Shown here piece by piece: positions 1 to 8,394 of a DNA stretch of 64,000 nt. The notes below the pieces were generated by a model, which saw nothing but the letters and a program-made list of their open reading frames with translations, did not search any database and was not told the DNA's origin. How positions within the stretch are numbered: position 1 is the stretch's first letter; the number at the start of each line of letters is the position of its first letter. The stretch is from Vreelandella profundi (GTDB taxonomy: Bacteria; Pseudomonadota; Gammaproteobacteria; Pseudomonadales; Halomonadaceae): contig NZ_CP077941.1 in assembly GCF_019722725.1 (NCBI RefSeq), forward strand, positions 1,798,001 to 1,862,000. The letters are read 5' to 3'. The position numbers were made by a program, and so were the translations under genes.

Positions 1-60
1 AACACCGATAATAATTTTGGCACCCCAGCTCCTGGAGCCATCTCGAATACTTTGCAGCAT
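1..60 (-). CDS. ppiD: Peptidyl-prolyl isomerase PpiD, N-terminal fragment cut by the window edge
   Basis: Only the first 20 codons are present; the rest lies beyond the left edge. The start ATG is complement 58-60 and the reading begins MLQSIRDGSRSWGAKIIIGV, the typical start of PpiD: a short cytoplasmic basic stretch leading into a single membrane anchor. In the family this anchor holds a periplasmic chaperone/isomerase of the SurA type that helps newly exported outer membrane proteins. A GAGG stretch lies a few bases upstream of the ATG. Position directly downstream of hupB is the usual gammaproteobacterial order (lon-hupB-ppiD) and supports the call. Nothing can be said of the catalytic domain. 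Confidence 0.85.
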   Translation of the reverse strand, partial: MLQSIRDGSRSWGAKIIIGV

Positions 61-132
61 ACTAGCCTCAGATAGTCACAGCCAAACACATCGACCCGCC
101 AAATCCTAACAAACAGGGGGCCAGAAAATAAC

Positions 133-162
133 ATGGGCGCATCGCCAGTGCGATGCGCCCAT
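133..162 (-). terminator. Rho-independent terminator after hupB
   Basis: A perfect 12-bp inverted repeat (133-144 with 151-162, six-base loop) lies 24 bases past the hupB stop. Read on the minus strand it is followed by GTTATTTTCT, a modest T-rich tail. It should separate hupB from ppiD. Confidence 0.75.
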
Positions 163-185
163 TGGTTACAACACACGCTGCCAAA

Positions 186-458
186 TTAGTTAACGGCGTC
201 TTTCAGCGCTTTACCTGCTTTGAAGCTGGGCACTTTTGCAGCACTGATCTGGATCGGCTGACCGGTTTGTGGATTGCGACCAGTTCGAGCGGCTCGCTCT
301 TTGATTGCGAAGGTACCAAAACCTACCAACGATACGCTTTCACCTTTCTTCAGGCTATCGGTGACAGACTCCACCATGGCATCCAATGCGCGGGTTGCCG
401 CTGCTTTAGGAATATCTGCAGACGCGGCAATGGCTTCAATCAGCTCGGACTTATTCAC
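186..458 (-). CDS. hupB: DNA-binding protein HU, beta type
   Basis: A 90-residue histone-like protein that bends and compacts DNA as a dimer. It has the full HU/IHF fold: an N-terminal helical pair, GFGTF around residue 47, and the arm motif [14 protein letters not shown] (residues 58-71) with the proline that intercalates DNA. Length is exactly the family norm. The start is a GTG (complement 456-458) preceded by AAGGGGTGAAGA, so the first residue is read from a non-ATG codon. It sits between lon and ppiD, the usual place for the beta subunit rather than hupA. Its own promoter lies at 541-570 and a terminator follows it, so it can be made as a single-gene transcript. Confidence 0.95.
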   Translation of the reverse strand: MNKSELIEAIAASADIPKAAATRALDAMVESVTDSLKKGESVSLVGFGTFAIKERAARTGRNPQTGQPIQISAAKVPSFKAGKALKDAVN

Positions 459-540
459 TCTTCACCCCTTGACTATTTCAAAAAAAATGGCTCTGAACGG
501 CATGGCACCGATGGGTATGACTATCAAAGCATAGCTGCGT

Positions 541-570
541 TTTATAGCAATGCCTCGAAAGCTATGTCAA
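541..570 (-). promoter_or_regulatory. Probable sigma-70 promoter of hupB
   Basis: On the minus strand TTGACA (complement 565-570) and TATAAA (complement 541-546) are separated by 18 bases, or 17 if the -10 is taken as CTATAA. The -35 is a consensus match. The start codon of hupB is about 80 bases downstream. Short direct repeats surround it: ATGCCTCGAAA at 550-560 and 591-601, and two copies of ATGTCRAGCAACC. Confidence 0.7.
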
Positions 571-603
571 GCAACCCATGTCGAGCAACCATGCCTCGAA
601 ACA

Positions 604-624
604 CCCGCCACACAAGACGGCGGG
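604..624 (-). terminator. Hairpin downstream of lon
   Basis: Minus-strand stem CCCGCC/GGCGGG with a nine-base loop, followed by TGTTTCG. It lies 45 bases past the lon stop, after a smaller GCTC/GAGC hairpin with a TTTAATTTT tail at about 637-659. Together they are the likely end of the lon transcript. The T-tracts are weak. Confidence 0.5.
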
Positions 625-668
625 CAAAATATTAAGTAAAATTAAAGCTCAAAAAGAGCCTCAACCGC

Positions 669-3080
669 TTAATGAGTACTGGCAACGACGTCACTGTTAA
701 ACGATGCTTCAGTATTTTTTAACTGTGCACCTTTTTCTACTTTATCAGCTAACGCTACGGCTAAAACATCATCGATCCAGCGTACAGGACGAATATCCAG
801 TGCACCTTTGATATTATCCGGTACTTCCTTGAGATCACGGCGGTTTTCTTCAGGAATCAGCACTGTCTTTATACCACCGCGGCGGGCTGCCAGCAATTTC
901 TCCTTCAACCCACCAATAGGCAGCACTTCACCGCGCAGATTAACCTCACCGGTCATAGCAACATCGCAGCGCACTGCGCGCTGGGTATAAGCGGAAACAA
1001 TCGCCGTCACCATCGCAATGCCGGCACTGGGACCATCCTTCGGCGTGGCGCCTTCAGGCACGTGGATATGCAGATCCTCTTTCTCAAATCGATCGGGATC
1101 AATTCCATAGGCTTCGGCCCTAGCGCGAACCACCGTTTGGGCAGCGCTTACCGACTCTTTCATCACATCGCCAAGAGAGCCCGTTTTGTTGATGCGCCCT
1201 TTACCCGGCGTAACGACAGACTCAATATTGAGCAGCTCACCACCCACCGATGTCCACGCCAAGCCTGTAACTCGGCCAATTTGATCTTCCTGCTCAGCCA
1301 AGCCGTAGCTATAGCGACGCACGCCAGCATAGTGTTCAATCTGCTCGTCCGTTAAGCTCTGCCCCGCCTGACTAGCCTGCGGGTCATTTTCTTTTTCCAG
1401 CCGCTCGCGTAAAACTTTACGCGATACCTTGGCGATTTGTCGTTCAAGTTCGCGCACACCCGCTTCACGGGTGTAATAGCGGATAAGCTCTAGCAACGCG
1501 CTATCTTCCAACGTCAGTTCATCGCCTTTTAAACCGTTAGCTTCTAACTGCTTCGGCAATAAATAACGCTTAGCAATTGCTAGTTTTTCATCTTCGGTGT
1601 AACCGGGCAGACGAATAATTTCCATGCGATCAAGCAGCGCGCTGGGAATATTCATCGAGTTAGCCGTGCAGATAAACAGCGTCTCAGAGAGATCATAATC
1701 CAGCTCTAGATAATGATCGCTAAAGCTGTTGTTCTGCTCAGGGTCCAGCACTTCAAGCAGCGCAGAAGCAGGATCACCACGATGATCCATACCCAACTTA
1801 TCAACTTCGTCTAATAAGAAAAGCGGGTTCTTAACACCAGCACGGCTCATTCGCTGCATCAATTTACCTGGCAACGAACCGATATAGGTCCGGCGGTGTC
1901 CGCGAATTTCTGACTCATCGCGTACGCCGCCCAGTGCCAAGCGCACATATTTGCGATTGGTGGCACGGGCAATCGATTGACCAAGCGAGGTTTTACCCAC
2001 CCCAGGCGGGCCGACTAAGCACAGCACAGGCCCTTTCATCTTGCGCACGCGCTTCTGCACGGCAAGATATTCGAGAATGCGTGCTTTCACCTCTTCTAGA
2101 CCGTAATGGTCCTCATCCAGCACCTGCTGAGCCTTTACCAAGTCATGCTTAACGCGGGTACGTTTTTTCCACGGCACCGCTACTAACCAATCCAGATAAG
2201 AGCGTACAACGGTAGCTTCTGCAGAATTAGAAGCCATCATTTTTAATTTATTAAGCTCTTGAGTGGCTTTGTCAGAGGCCTCTTTGGGCATGCCAGATTC
2301 TTTAATCGCCTGCTCGTACTTCTCAGCTTCATTAGGCACATTATCAAGATCACCCATCTCTTTTTGGATGGCCTTCATCTGCTCATTGAGATAGTACTCG
2401 CGCTGGGTCTTTTCCATCTGCTCTTTAACCCGAGAGCGGATGCGTTTCTCTACTTGAAGCAAATCAATTTCAGATTCGATCAGAGCCATCAAATGCTCTA
2501 TGCGATCACGCACCCGATCCATCTCAAGTAGCTCTTGCTTATCACCAATTTTGAGCGATAAGTGCGCGCAGATGGTATCTACCAAGCGACTTGGATCTTC
2601 AATTCCTGAAAGCGAATTCAATACTTCATTGGGGACTTTCTTGGATAACTTAACGTACTGTTCAAACTGGTTCAGCAGCACCCTTACCAGCGCTTCTTGC
2701 TCACGAGAGGTCAACGGCTCGCTTTCCCGAGGCGTCAAATACGCCTGGGTATAGCCAGCAGCATTTTCTTCAACGTCCAAAACATCCGCGCGAAAACTAC
2801 CTTCAATAAGTACTTTAACCGTTCCATCCGGCAGCTTAAGCAGCTGCATAATGTCAGCCACGGTACCCATGGCATAGAGATCGGCGTTATCTGGATCGTC
2901 CTGAGAAGCTTCTCGTTGAGCAACCAGCAATACACGCTTATCAGCCTCCATCGCCGCTTCGAGCGCCTGGATAGACTTTTCACGACCTACAAAAAGAGGT
3001 ATTACCATTTGCGGATAGACAACGACATCACGCAATGGCAAAAGGGGTAAACACTGAGTCTGTTCGGCGTTCTGCTGCAT
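669..3080 (-). CDS. lon: ATP-dependent protease Lon
   Basis: An 803-residue cytoplasmic homo-oligomeric protease that unfolds and degrades damaged and regulatory proteins. Domains in order: LON substrate-binding domain (from about residue 10, LPLLPLRDVVVYPQM), coiled helical region, AAA+ module with Walker A GPPGVGKTS and Walker B LFLLDEVDKL, sensor region, then the protease domain with the catalytic serine in DGPSAGIAM and the paired lysine in GGLKEKLLAA. Length fits the family (E. coli 784). I chose the ATG at complement 3078-3080 because GAGGAA lies 8 bases upstream and the protein then starts at the family position. An in-frame start 23 codons earlier adds only non-homologous residues. 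No convincing heat-shock (sigma-32) promoter was seen upstream. Confidence 0.96.
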   Translation of the reverse strand: MQQNAEQTQCLPLLPLRDVVVYPQMVIPLFVGREKSIQALEAAMEADKRVLLVAQREASQDDPDNADLYAMGTVADIMQLLKLPDGTVKVLIEGSFRADVLDVEENAAGYTQAYLTPRESEPLTSREQEALVRVLLNQFEQYVKLSKKVPNEVLNSLSGIEDPSRLVDTICAHLSLKIGDKQELLEMDRVRDRIEHLMALIESEIDLLQVEKRIRSRVKEQMEKTQREYYLNEQMKAIQKEMGDLDNVPNEAEKYEQAIKESGMPKEASDKATQELNKLKMMASNSAEATVVRSYLDWLVAVPWKKRTRVKHDLVKAQQVLDEDHYGLEEVKARILEYLAVQKRVRKMKGPVLCLVGPPGVGKTSLGQSIARATNRKYVRLALGGVRDESEIRGHRRTYIGSLPGKLMQRMSRAGVKNPLFLLDEVDKLGMDHRGDPASALLEVLDPEQNNSFSDHYLELDYDLSETLFICTANSMNIPSALLDRMEIIRLPGYTEDEKLAIAKRYLLPKQLEANGLKGDELTLEDSALLELIRYYTREAGVRELERQIAKVSRKVLRERLEKENDPQASQAGQSLTDEQIEHYAGVRRYSYGLAEQEDQIGRVTGLAWTSVGGELLNIESVVTPGKGRINKTGSLGDVMKESVSAAQTVVRARAEAYGIDPDRFEKEDLHIHVPEGATPKDGPSAGIAMVTAIVSAYTQRAVRCDVAMTGEVNLRGEVLPIGGLKEKLLAARRGGIKTVLIPEENRRDLKEVPDNIKGALDIRPVRWIDDVLAVALADKVEKGAQLKNTEASFNSDVVASTH

Positions 3081-3216
3081 CGCAGACGTTCCTCGGCAAA
3101 TCGGATGAGTACTTAAGGAGTACTTGGAAAAGTACTGCACAGTCTTCACAACGCTTGCCTAATTAAGCATTAGCATTGAGCAGACTACGTAGTAACACTT
3201 CACAACAGCGCTTTCA

Positions 3217-3246
3217 TAAAAACAAGGGGCCGCCTAGGCGACCCCC
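3217..3246 (-). terminator. Rho-independent terminator of clpX
   Basis: Minus-strand GC-rich stem (3226-3246, GGGGTCGC pairing with GCGGCCCC through one G-T pair) followed directly by TTGTTTTTAT. It lies about 50 bases past the clpX stop and upstream of lon, so lon probably needs its own promoter. Confidence 0.75.
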
Positions 3247-3294
3247 TGGATTAGCGCAAGCGGTTAAGCTGGGCCACGACACTCGACTAGAACA

Positions 3295-4575
3295 CTAGCC
3301 ATCCGTGCCGTCGACGCGGGCTTCTTCTTGCTGAGAGTAAATCAGCAGAGGCTCACTTTCACCCGCAATCACTGAGCCATCAATGACCACCTTGCTAACG
3401 CCTTCAAGCGATGGGATTTCATACATAGTGTCAAGCAGTACCGACTCTAAAATAGAGCGAAGCCCGCGTGCACCTGTCTTACGTTCCATGGCTTTTTCAG
3501 CAACCGCACGCAGGGCCTCATCTTTGAACTCAAGCGCTACGTCTTCCATTTCGAACAGCTTGGCGTATTGCTTGATCAGCGAGTTTTTCGGCTCGGTTAG
3601 GATCTGCACCAGCGCATCGTCAGTCAGTTCCATCAGCGTTGCGATAATCGGCAAGCGGCCTACAAACTCAGGAATCAGACCGAATTTCACCAGATCTTCT
3701 GGCTCAACATCGGCGAGCAGTTCGCCAACGCCGCGGGAAGACTCTTTGCTCTTAACCGCAGCGTTGAAACCGATACCGCCTTTTTCCGCACGGTCACGAA
3801 TAACTTTGTCTAGGCCTGCAAATGCGCCGCCGACGATAAACAAAATATTACTCGTATTGACCTGCACAAACTCTTGCTGAGGATGCTTACGGCCACCTTG
3901 CGGAGGCACGGAAGCAGTAGTCCCCTCAATCAATTTGAGCAGCGCCTGCTGAACACCCTCACCCGACACATCACGCGTTATGGAAGGGTTGTCAGATTTA
4001 CGTGAAATCTTGTCGATTTCATCGATATAAACGATGCCGCGCTCGGCTTTTTCGACATCGTAATCGCACTTCTGCAGCAGCTTCTGGATAATGTTTTCAA
4101 CATCTTCACCGACATAGCCGGCTTCCGTTAGCGTTGTTGCATCAGCGATCGTAAACGGCACATTCAATAAGCGCGCCATGGTCTCAGCCAACAACGTTTT
4201 ACCGCTACCGGTAGGCCCAATCAGCAAAATATTTGATTTGCCCAGTTCAACATCACCGTCGCGTCCATCTGTTTTCAGGCGTTTGTAGTGGTTATATACC
4301 GCTACGGATAGCACCATTTTGGCGCGATCCTGCCCAATGACGTAATCATCCAGAGTATGACGTATTTCGCGGGGCGTAGGTAAACGCTCCTCGTCGCTCT
4401 CGGCATCGGCTTCGAGAACTTCCTCGCGAATGATGTCATTACATAAGTCGACACACTCATCGCAGATATAGACGGACGGGCCCGCAATCAGCTTACGTAC
4501 TTCATTTTGGTTTTTGCCACAAAACGAGCAGTAAAGGAGTTTGCCACCTTCGTCCTTGCCTTTGCCGTCGGCCAT
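3295..4575 (-). CDS. clpX: ATP-dependent unfoldase ClpX
   Basis: A 426-residue hexameric AAA+ unfoldase that recognises tagged substrates and threads them into ClpP. The N-terminal zinc-binding domain shows four cysteines (16, 19, 38, 41). Walker A GPTGSGKT is at about residues 120-127 and Walker [11 protein letters not shown] follows. The IGF-type loop that docks on ClpP is seen as [11 protein letters not shown]. The sensor-2 GARGLRS motif is near the C-terminus. Length matches E. coli (424). AGAGG stands before the ATG. It follows clpP by 74 bases in the canonical order tig-clpP-clpX-lon, all on the minus strand. Confidence 0.97.
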   Translation of the reverse strand: MADGKGKDEGGKLLYCSFCGKNQNEVRKLIAGPSVYICDECVDLCNDIIREEVLEADAESDEERLPTPREIRHTLDDYVIGQDRAKMVLSVAVYNHYKRLKTDGRDGDVELGKSNILLIGPTGSGKTLLAETMARLLNVPFTIADATTLTEAGYVGEDVENIIQKLLQKCDYDVEKAERGIVYIDEIDKISRKSDNPSITRDVSGEGVQQALLKLIEGTTASVPPQGGRKHPQQEFVQVNTSNILFIVGGAFAGLDKVIRDRAEKGGIGFNAAVKSKESSRGVGELLADVEPEDLVKFGLIPEFVGRLPIIATLMELTDDALVQILTEPKNSLIKQYAKLFEMEDVALEFKDEALRAVAEKAMERKTGARGLRSILESVLLDTMYEIPSLEGVSKVVIDGSVIAGESEPLLIYSQQEEARVDGTDG

Positions 4576-4594
4576 TCGTATACCTCTGTCACTG

Positions 4595-4612
4595 CGGCGG
4601 CTAACGCCGCCG
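4595..4612 (-). other. GC-rich hairpin in the clpP-clpX gap
   Basis: A perfect 7-bp stem (4595-4601 with 4606-4612) with loop TAAC or its complement, 20 bases upstream of the clpX start. On the minus strand the T-run lies before the stem, not after it, so it is not a standard terminator for clpP. It may be a processing or stability element setting the clpP:clpX ratio; this is inference. Confidence 0.45.
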
Positions 4613-4649
4613 AAAAAGCTCGTTAGAAAAGCAGAATCCTATCACGCTA

Positions 4650-5267
4650 TCAGGATGTAGGCCGCTTATCCAGCACTGCATCAATCAAGCCATACTCTTT
4701 GGCTCTATTGGCGCTCATGAAATTATCGCGGTCTGTATCACGCGAAACGGTTTCAATATCTTGCCCGGTATGATGAGCAAGAATTTGATTCAGCTTCTCA
4801 CGAATACCGAGAATCTCACGGGTATGAATTTCAATGTCAGACGCTTGGCCTTGGTAACCACCTAGCGGCTGATGAATCATCACGCGCGAGTTAGGCAGGC
4901 AATAACGCTTGCCTGCAGCGCCTGCGGTCAACAGCAGTGCGCCCATGCTAGCCGCCTGGCCAATGCAAACGGTGGACACATCGGGCTTAACAAACTGCAT
5001 CGTGTCGTAAATAGACATGCCCGCAGTGACCGACCCACCTGGCGAGTTGATATACAGATGAATGTCTTTATCCGGATTTTCAGACTCTAGGAACAGCAGT
5101 TGCGCGACGACCAGGTTAGCCATGTAATCTTCTACAGGCCCTACCAGAAAAATGACACGCTCTTTCAACAAGCGTGAATAGATGTCGTAGGCTCTTTCCC
5201 CTTTGGCGCTCTGCTCAACCACCATGGGCACTAAACCGCCGGCATTTTGAATATCGAACTCACTCAT
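4650..5267 (-). CDS. clpP: ATP-dependent Clp protease proteolytic subunit ClpP
   Basis: A 205-residue serine protease that forms the 14-subunit barrel served by ClpX and ClpA. The catalytic triad can be placed at Ser107 (GQAASMGA), His132 (MIHQPLGG) and Asp181 (DTDRDNFM). The spacing (25 and 49 residues) is identical to Ser97/His122/Asp171 of mature-numbered E. coli ClpP. A short N-terminal stretch before VPMVVEQ is likely removed as a propeptide. The gene lies 68 bases after tig and 74 before clpX, the standard operon. Length is normal. Confidence 0.97.
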   Translation of the reverse strand: MSEFDIQNAGGLVPMVVEQSAKGERAYDIYSRLLKERVIFLVGPVEDYMANLVVAQLLFLESENPDKDIHLYINSPGGSVTAGMSIYDTMQFVKPDVSTVCIGQAASMGALLLTAGAAGKRYCLPNSRVMIHQPLGGYQGQASDIEIHTREILGIREKLNQILAHHTGQDIETVSRDTDRDNFMSANRAKEYGLIDAVLDKRPTS

Positions 5268-5298
5268 TCAGGTGATTCCTTGCGTCCGGAAAGGGAAA

Positions 5299-5322
5299 GG
5301 CGCACCGAACTCAGGATGCGCC
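5299..5322 (-). terminator. Hairpin between tig and clpP
   Basis: On the minus strand GGCGCA pairs with TGCGCC around a 12-base loop, followed by TTTCCCTTT. It lies 14 bases past the tig stop. It could partly terminate tig transcription and so tune clpP expression; the tail is only moderately T-rich. Confidence 0.5.
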
Positions 5323-5335
5323 ACGTTCCAGGGTG

Positions 5336-6691
5336 TTAGGCGCTTGCTTGCTCGCCGTCTTCTTCGGCACCCTCATCTTGCTCGGCCTGCTTTTGCGCAG
5401 CGGCAAGGGCTTGCTGATACGACATTTCAACGTCTTTCACGTTCGTTGATTCAAGTAGTTTCGCTACTGCTTTTTCTTCGAGAATGGCAGATTTCACCTG
5501 GGTTTTCAGCTGCTCGTTACCCATGTAATAGCTGACAACCTCATCAGGATCTTGGTACTGCTCAGCAAGCTCGGCCACTTTAGCTTTGATTGCATCATCG
5601 TCAGCATCAAGCTCATTCGCTTTAATCACTTCAGCCAGCAACAAGCCAACCTGAACGCGTCCTTTAGCCTGCTCTTCGAACAGCTCATTGGGCAGCTGGC
5701 TGACATCGAAATCTTCGCCTAAACCAAACTGCTGCGCAGCCTGACGCTTCATGCCGTCCGTTTCTTGCTGAACTAAGCCACTCGGCACGGGAATGTCATT
5801 GACGCTTTTAAGCGCATCAAGAACTTGCTGCTTAACGCGATTATCAACCGCCTGCGACGCTTCACGTGTCATATTTTTCTTGATTTCAGCGCGGAATTTT
5901 TCCTGGTCGCCGTCTTCAACGCCAAAACGTTCGATGAACTCAGCATCAACGTCAGGCAGTTTCTGACTGCTGACCTTGTGAACCGTCACTTTAAAGGACG
6001 CTTCTTTGCCGGCTAAGTGCTCTGCCTGATAATCCGCTGGGAAGGTAACGCTAAGCGTTTTCTCTTCTCCCGCTTTTGCACCAATCAACTGCTCTTCAAA
6101 ACCGGGAATGAAGCTGTTTGAACCGATAACCAGGGAGTGGCCTTCGGCGCTGCCGCCTTCAAACGGCTCATCATCGATAAATCCCTGAAAATCAATAGTA
6201 ACTTGATCTCCGTCAGCAGCAGCGGCATCAACTTCTTCCCAGCCTGCATTTTGCTTGCGCAGCGTATCGATCATTTCATCAACGTCGGCATCGCTAACTG
6301 AAACGACAGGACGCTCAATCTCAGTCCCTTCGATTGAAGCGAGCTCTATCTGCGGATAGATTTCCATCACCGCAACGAACTCTAAATCTTTACCGGCTTC
6401 GTTGACGGAAGGCTCAATTTTGGGGAATCCGGCTGGATTTAAGCCTTCATCAGTAATGGCACGTACATAGCGTTCGCGCATCACTTCATTAACTACTTCA
6501 TTGCGCGCATCTTGGCCGTAACGCTGATTAACGACAGCCATTGGCACCCGACCCTGGCGAAAGCCGTTCAAACGAACATTCTTCGCTGTGTCTTTCAAGC
6601 GAGCACTAACAGCCTCGTCGATTTCGGCCGCCGGCACTTGAATAGTAATACGGCGTTCGATCTGGGAGGTCGTCTCGACAGAAACTTGCAT
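5336..6691 (-). CDS. tig: Trigger factor, ribosome-associated chaperone
   Basis: A 451-residue chaperone that docks at the ribosome exit tunnel. The N-terminal ribosome-binding domain carries the docking signature as GFRQGRVP (E. coli GFRKGKVP). A PPIase (FKBP-like) domain follows around residues 150-245 (GDQVTIDFQGFIDDEPFEGG), then the long helical C-terminal arms and an acidic tail. The start ATG at complement 6689-6691 has AGAGGAC seven bases upstream and gives the family N-terminus MQVSVETTSQIERR. A start 13 codons earlier is possible but adds unrelated residues. First gene of the tig-clpP-clpX block. Confidence 0.97.
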   Translation of the reverse strand: MQVSVETTSQIERRITIQVPAAEIDEAVSARLKDTAKNVRLNGFRQGRVPMAVVNQRYGQDARNEVVNEVMRERYVRAITDEGLNPAGFPKIEPSVNEAGKDLEFVAVMEIYPQIELASIEGTEIERPVVSVSDADVDEMIDTLRKQNAGWEEVDAAAADGDQVTIDFQGFIDDEPFEGGSAEGHSLVIGSNSFIPGFEEQLIGAKAGEEKTLSVTFPADYQAEHLAGKEASFKVTVHKVSSQKLPDVDAEFIERFGVEDGDQEKFRAEIKKNMTREASQAVDNRVKQQVLDALKSVNDIPVPSGLVQQETDGMKRQAAQQFGLGEDFDVSQLPNELFEEQAKGRVQVGLLLAEVIKANELDADDDAIKAKVAELAEQYQDPDEVVSYYMGNEQLKTQVKSAILEEKAVAKLLESTNVKDVEMSYQQALAAAQKQAEQDEGAEEDGEQASA

Positions 6692-6807
6692 GAATTGTCC
6701 TCTAACGGCTGGGCGTTGTGTTGATTGCATGTAATAAGTTCAAGGGGGTAATTTTAAGAACCCCGACGCATGGTCGCAAGCGCCATGCTCGCAACATGGG
6801 GGCAGTG

Positions 6808-6837
6808 ATTTTAAAAAACAAGGCAATACGTGAGCAA
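6808..6837 (-). promoter_or_regulatory. Possible tig promoter
   Basis: Minus-strand TAAAAT (complement 6808-6813) matches a -10 in five of six bases. A weak TTGCTC (complement 6832-6837) lies 18 bases upstream. It is about 115 bases before the tig start. The rest of the 6692-6949 gap shows only a small CCATG/CATGG inverted repeat and no RNA gene that I can recognise. Confidence 0.4.
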
Positions 6838-6949
6838 TTAGGTGCCTTAGAACGTATTTAAGGTCGTTATTAGCCCCATGTTACGTAATCTCTGCCATTC
6901 TACTGCTTTGTACCTCTTGCAGCGAATTTTTCAATCTTTACTTCCAAAA

Positions 6950-7327
6950 CTATTCTGCCTGGCGTTCTTTTTTCCACCACAGGCTCAGCGTATGCATGAG
7001 TACGCCAAGGGTTGCGCCGTGGGAAATAAACACCTGCCAGCTGATCCAGTCGGTAAATAGCGCATGCCAGCACCCCATAGCGATCATACCTAACAGCATC
7101 ATCACAATAAGGCGTTTGAGCAATGCCGGTAGTTTTTGGCGCGCAGTGGATGACAGCATTCGCCACTGAACGATAGCCGCAGCGGCCACCAAGGCAAAAG
7201 CAGCTACGATCAAAATCTGGCGCGTTTCGTGACCACCGGCCAGATAGCGCGGCAGCGCTGCAAGCATCAGCACACATAAGCCGAGCGCTACGCTGATACG
7301 TTCAGGTGAGGTAGGAGCTCGCTGCAT
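6950..7327 (-). CDS. Small integral membrane protein, unknown function
   Basis: A 125-residue protein that I do not recognise. It has four hydrophobic stretches (about residues 10-30, 35-55, 68-88 and 98-118) separated by basic loops such as SSTARQKLPALLKR, so it should be a polytopic inner membrane protein with a charged C-terminal end (WWKKERQAE). The ATG follows the stop of the upstream flavodoxin gene by three bases with no clear ribosome site, which suggests translational coupling. The pairing with a flavodoxin hints at a redox or membrane-bound electron transfer role, but no haem or cofactor ligands are evident. A longer out-of-phase reading over the same DNA was not favoured. Confidence 0.6.
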   Translation of the reverse strand: MQRAPTSPERISVALGLCVLMLAALPRYLAGGHETRQILIVAAFALVAAAAIVQWRMLSSTARQKLPALLKRLIVMMLLGMIAMGCWHALFTDWISWQVFISHGATLGVLMHTLSLWWKKERQAE

Positions 7328-7330
7328 TAC

Positions 7331-7795
7331 TTAATCTACCTTCAGCTGCTGGGCAACAATCCACTCTTCAACCCAGGGAATGGCAGCATCATCGGCCATA
7401 AACGTTTCCATCGCATCGATGTCTAGGCGCTCACCTAACCGAGTAGCGCCATGATCTTCAAGCAGCATATCTAATGCCCTGCCTGCGCCACAAAATGTAT
7501 CGCCATAGGAGCTATCGCCCAGGGCAATTAAACCGTAGCGCAACGATGAGAGCGATGGGCTTTGATCGCGCAGATGACGTACAAAAGGCACAAAATTACC
7601 GGGAAAATCGCCGCTGCCCGTTGTTGATACACAAAATAGCGTCAAATCAGCGTCATTTTCGGTAATGTCGACCAAGGCTGGCTGCTCAGAAATAGTCACC
7701 GTGTAACCGGCCTGCTCAAAAAGAGGCTTTACCTGCTCTGCAACATCTAACGCGCCGCCATACATTGTACCCACTAAAATGTTCAGCTTCGGCAT
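7331..7795 (-). CDS. Flavodoxin domain protein (MioC-like)
   Basis: A 154-residue short-chain electron carrier expected to bind FMN. The phosphate-binding loop is replaced by the MioC/CysJ type GTMYGGALDVAE (residues 8-19). The flavin-flanking loops CVSTTGSGDFPGN and ALGDSSYGDTFCGAGRALD are clear, as in MioC, sulfite reductase flavoprotein and related flavodoxins. I chose the ATG at complement 7793-7795, which has GGGGAG six bases upstream and gives the family start MPKLNILVGTMYGG. An in-frame start 30 codons earlier is unsupported. It is probably cotranscribed with the membrane protein that follows. MioC itself has been linked to biotin synthesis; the partner here is unknown. Confidence 0.88.
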   Translation of the reverse strand: MPKLNILVGTMYGGALDVAEQVKPLFEQAGYTVTISEQPALVDITENDADLTLFCVSTTGSGDFPGNFVPFVRHLRDQSPSLSSLRYGLIALGDSSYGDTFCGAGRALDMLLEDHGATRLGERLDIDAMETFMADDAAIPWVEEWIVAQQLKVD

Positions 7796-7915
7796 CGTCA
7801 CTCCCCTATCAAAAGTACCCGCCATCAAGTCGGCAAATACCCGATGAATTTGCTCAAATATTAACATGGCTGAATAAAATGACATACGTCTCAGCGCGGT
7901 CGGCGAATACGACGC

Positions 7916-7943
7916 AAAAAAAAGAGCGCCTCAAGAAGCGCTC
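7916..7943 (-). terminator. Rho-independent terminator of the thrS-ihfA operon
   Basis: On the minus strand GAGCGC and GCGCTC form a stem around an eight-base loop, followed by eight consecutive T residues (A residues 7916-7923 on the plus strand). It lies about 65 bases past the ihfA stop and marks the end of the translation gene block. Confidence 0.88.
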
Positions 7944-8007
7944 ATTTCTGTACTTTAAAAGCGTTTATTTAACGTCACTACTTAACGCAAGCTATTCTAT
8001 GGGAAGA

Positions 8008-8307
8008 TCACTCGCCACCTAAGTAGTGCTCTACCTGCTGTTTGAGCTTTTGGCCTGGCCTAAAGGTCACCACACGCCGGGCAGAAATTGGAATTTCTTC
8101 ACCCGTTTTAGGGTTTCGCCCAGGACGCTCTCGCTTATCACGCAAATCAAAGTTACCGAAACCCGACAACTTTACCTGCTCGTTCTCACGCAGGCAGGCT
8201 CGAATCTCTTCAAAAAAAGCTTCGACCATGGCCTTTGCTTCTCGCTTAGACAGGTCTAGCTCTGCATGCAAATGTTCAGCCAGCTCTGCTTTGGTCAACG
8301 CACCCAT
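8008..8307 (-). CDS. ihfA: Integration host factor alpha subunit
   Basis: A 99-residue DNA-bending protein that works as a heterodimer with IhfB in recombination, replication and transcription. It shows the IHF-alpha start [13 protein letters not shown], the [13 protein letters not shown] core and the DNA-clasping arm [17 protein letters not shown] with its intercalating proline. The ATG at complement 8305-8307 has AAGGAG seven bases upstream; an earlier in-frame start is not needed. It lies 87 bases after pheT, the classic location for ihfA, and is followed by a strong terminator. Length matches E. coli (99). Confidence 0.96.
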   Translation of the reverse strand: MGALTKAELAEHLHAELDLSKREAKAMVEAFFEEIRACLRENEQVKLSGFGNFDLRDKRERPGRNPKTGEEIPISARRVVTFRPGQKLKQQVEHYLGGE

Positions 8308-8394
8308 AGGGCTTCTCCTTTTCATTGAGGCAAACACAGCAGCAAACGCATTGCCAAGAACGTGATAAGCGGCGTAGCGTAATCTTAGCTGTTA

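Noticed and set aside
153..635. 160-codon open reading on the plus strand across hupB and its promoter
   Set aside because: It is antisense to hupB and its promoter, has no ribosome site and no family features.
3081..3294. Sigma-32 heat-shock promoter of lon
   Set aside because: No CTTGAA with a CCCCAT-type -10 at suitable spacing could be found on the minus strand.
6900..7277. 125-codon minus-strand reading overlapping the small membrane protein in another phase
   Set aside because: The phase at 6950-7327 shows regular hydrophobic segments and coupling with the flavodoxin gene; this one looks like a shadow.
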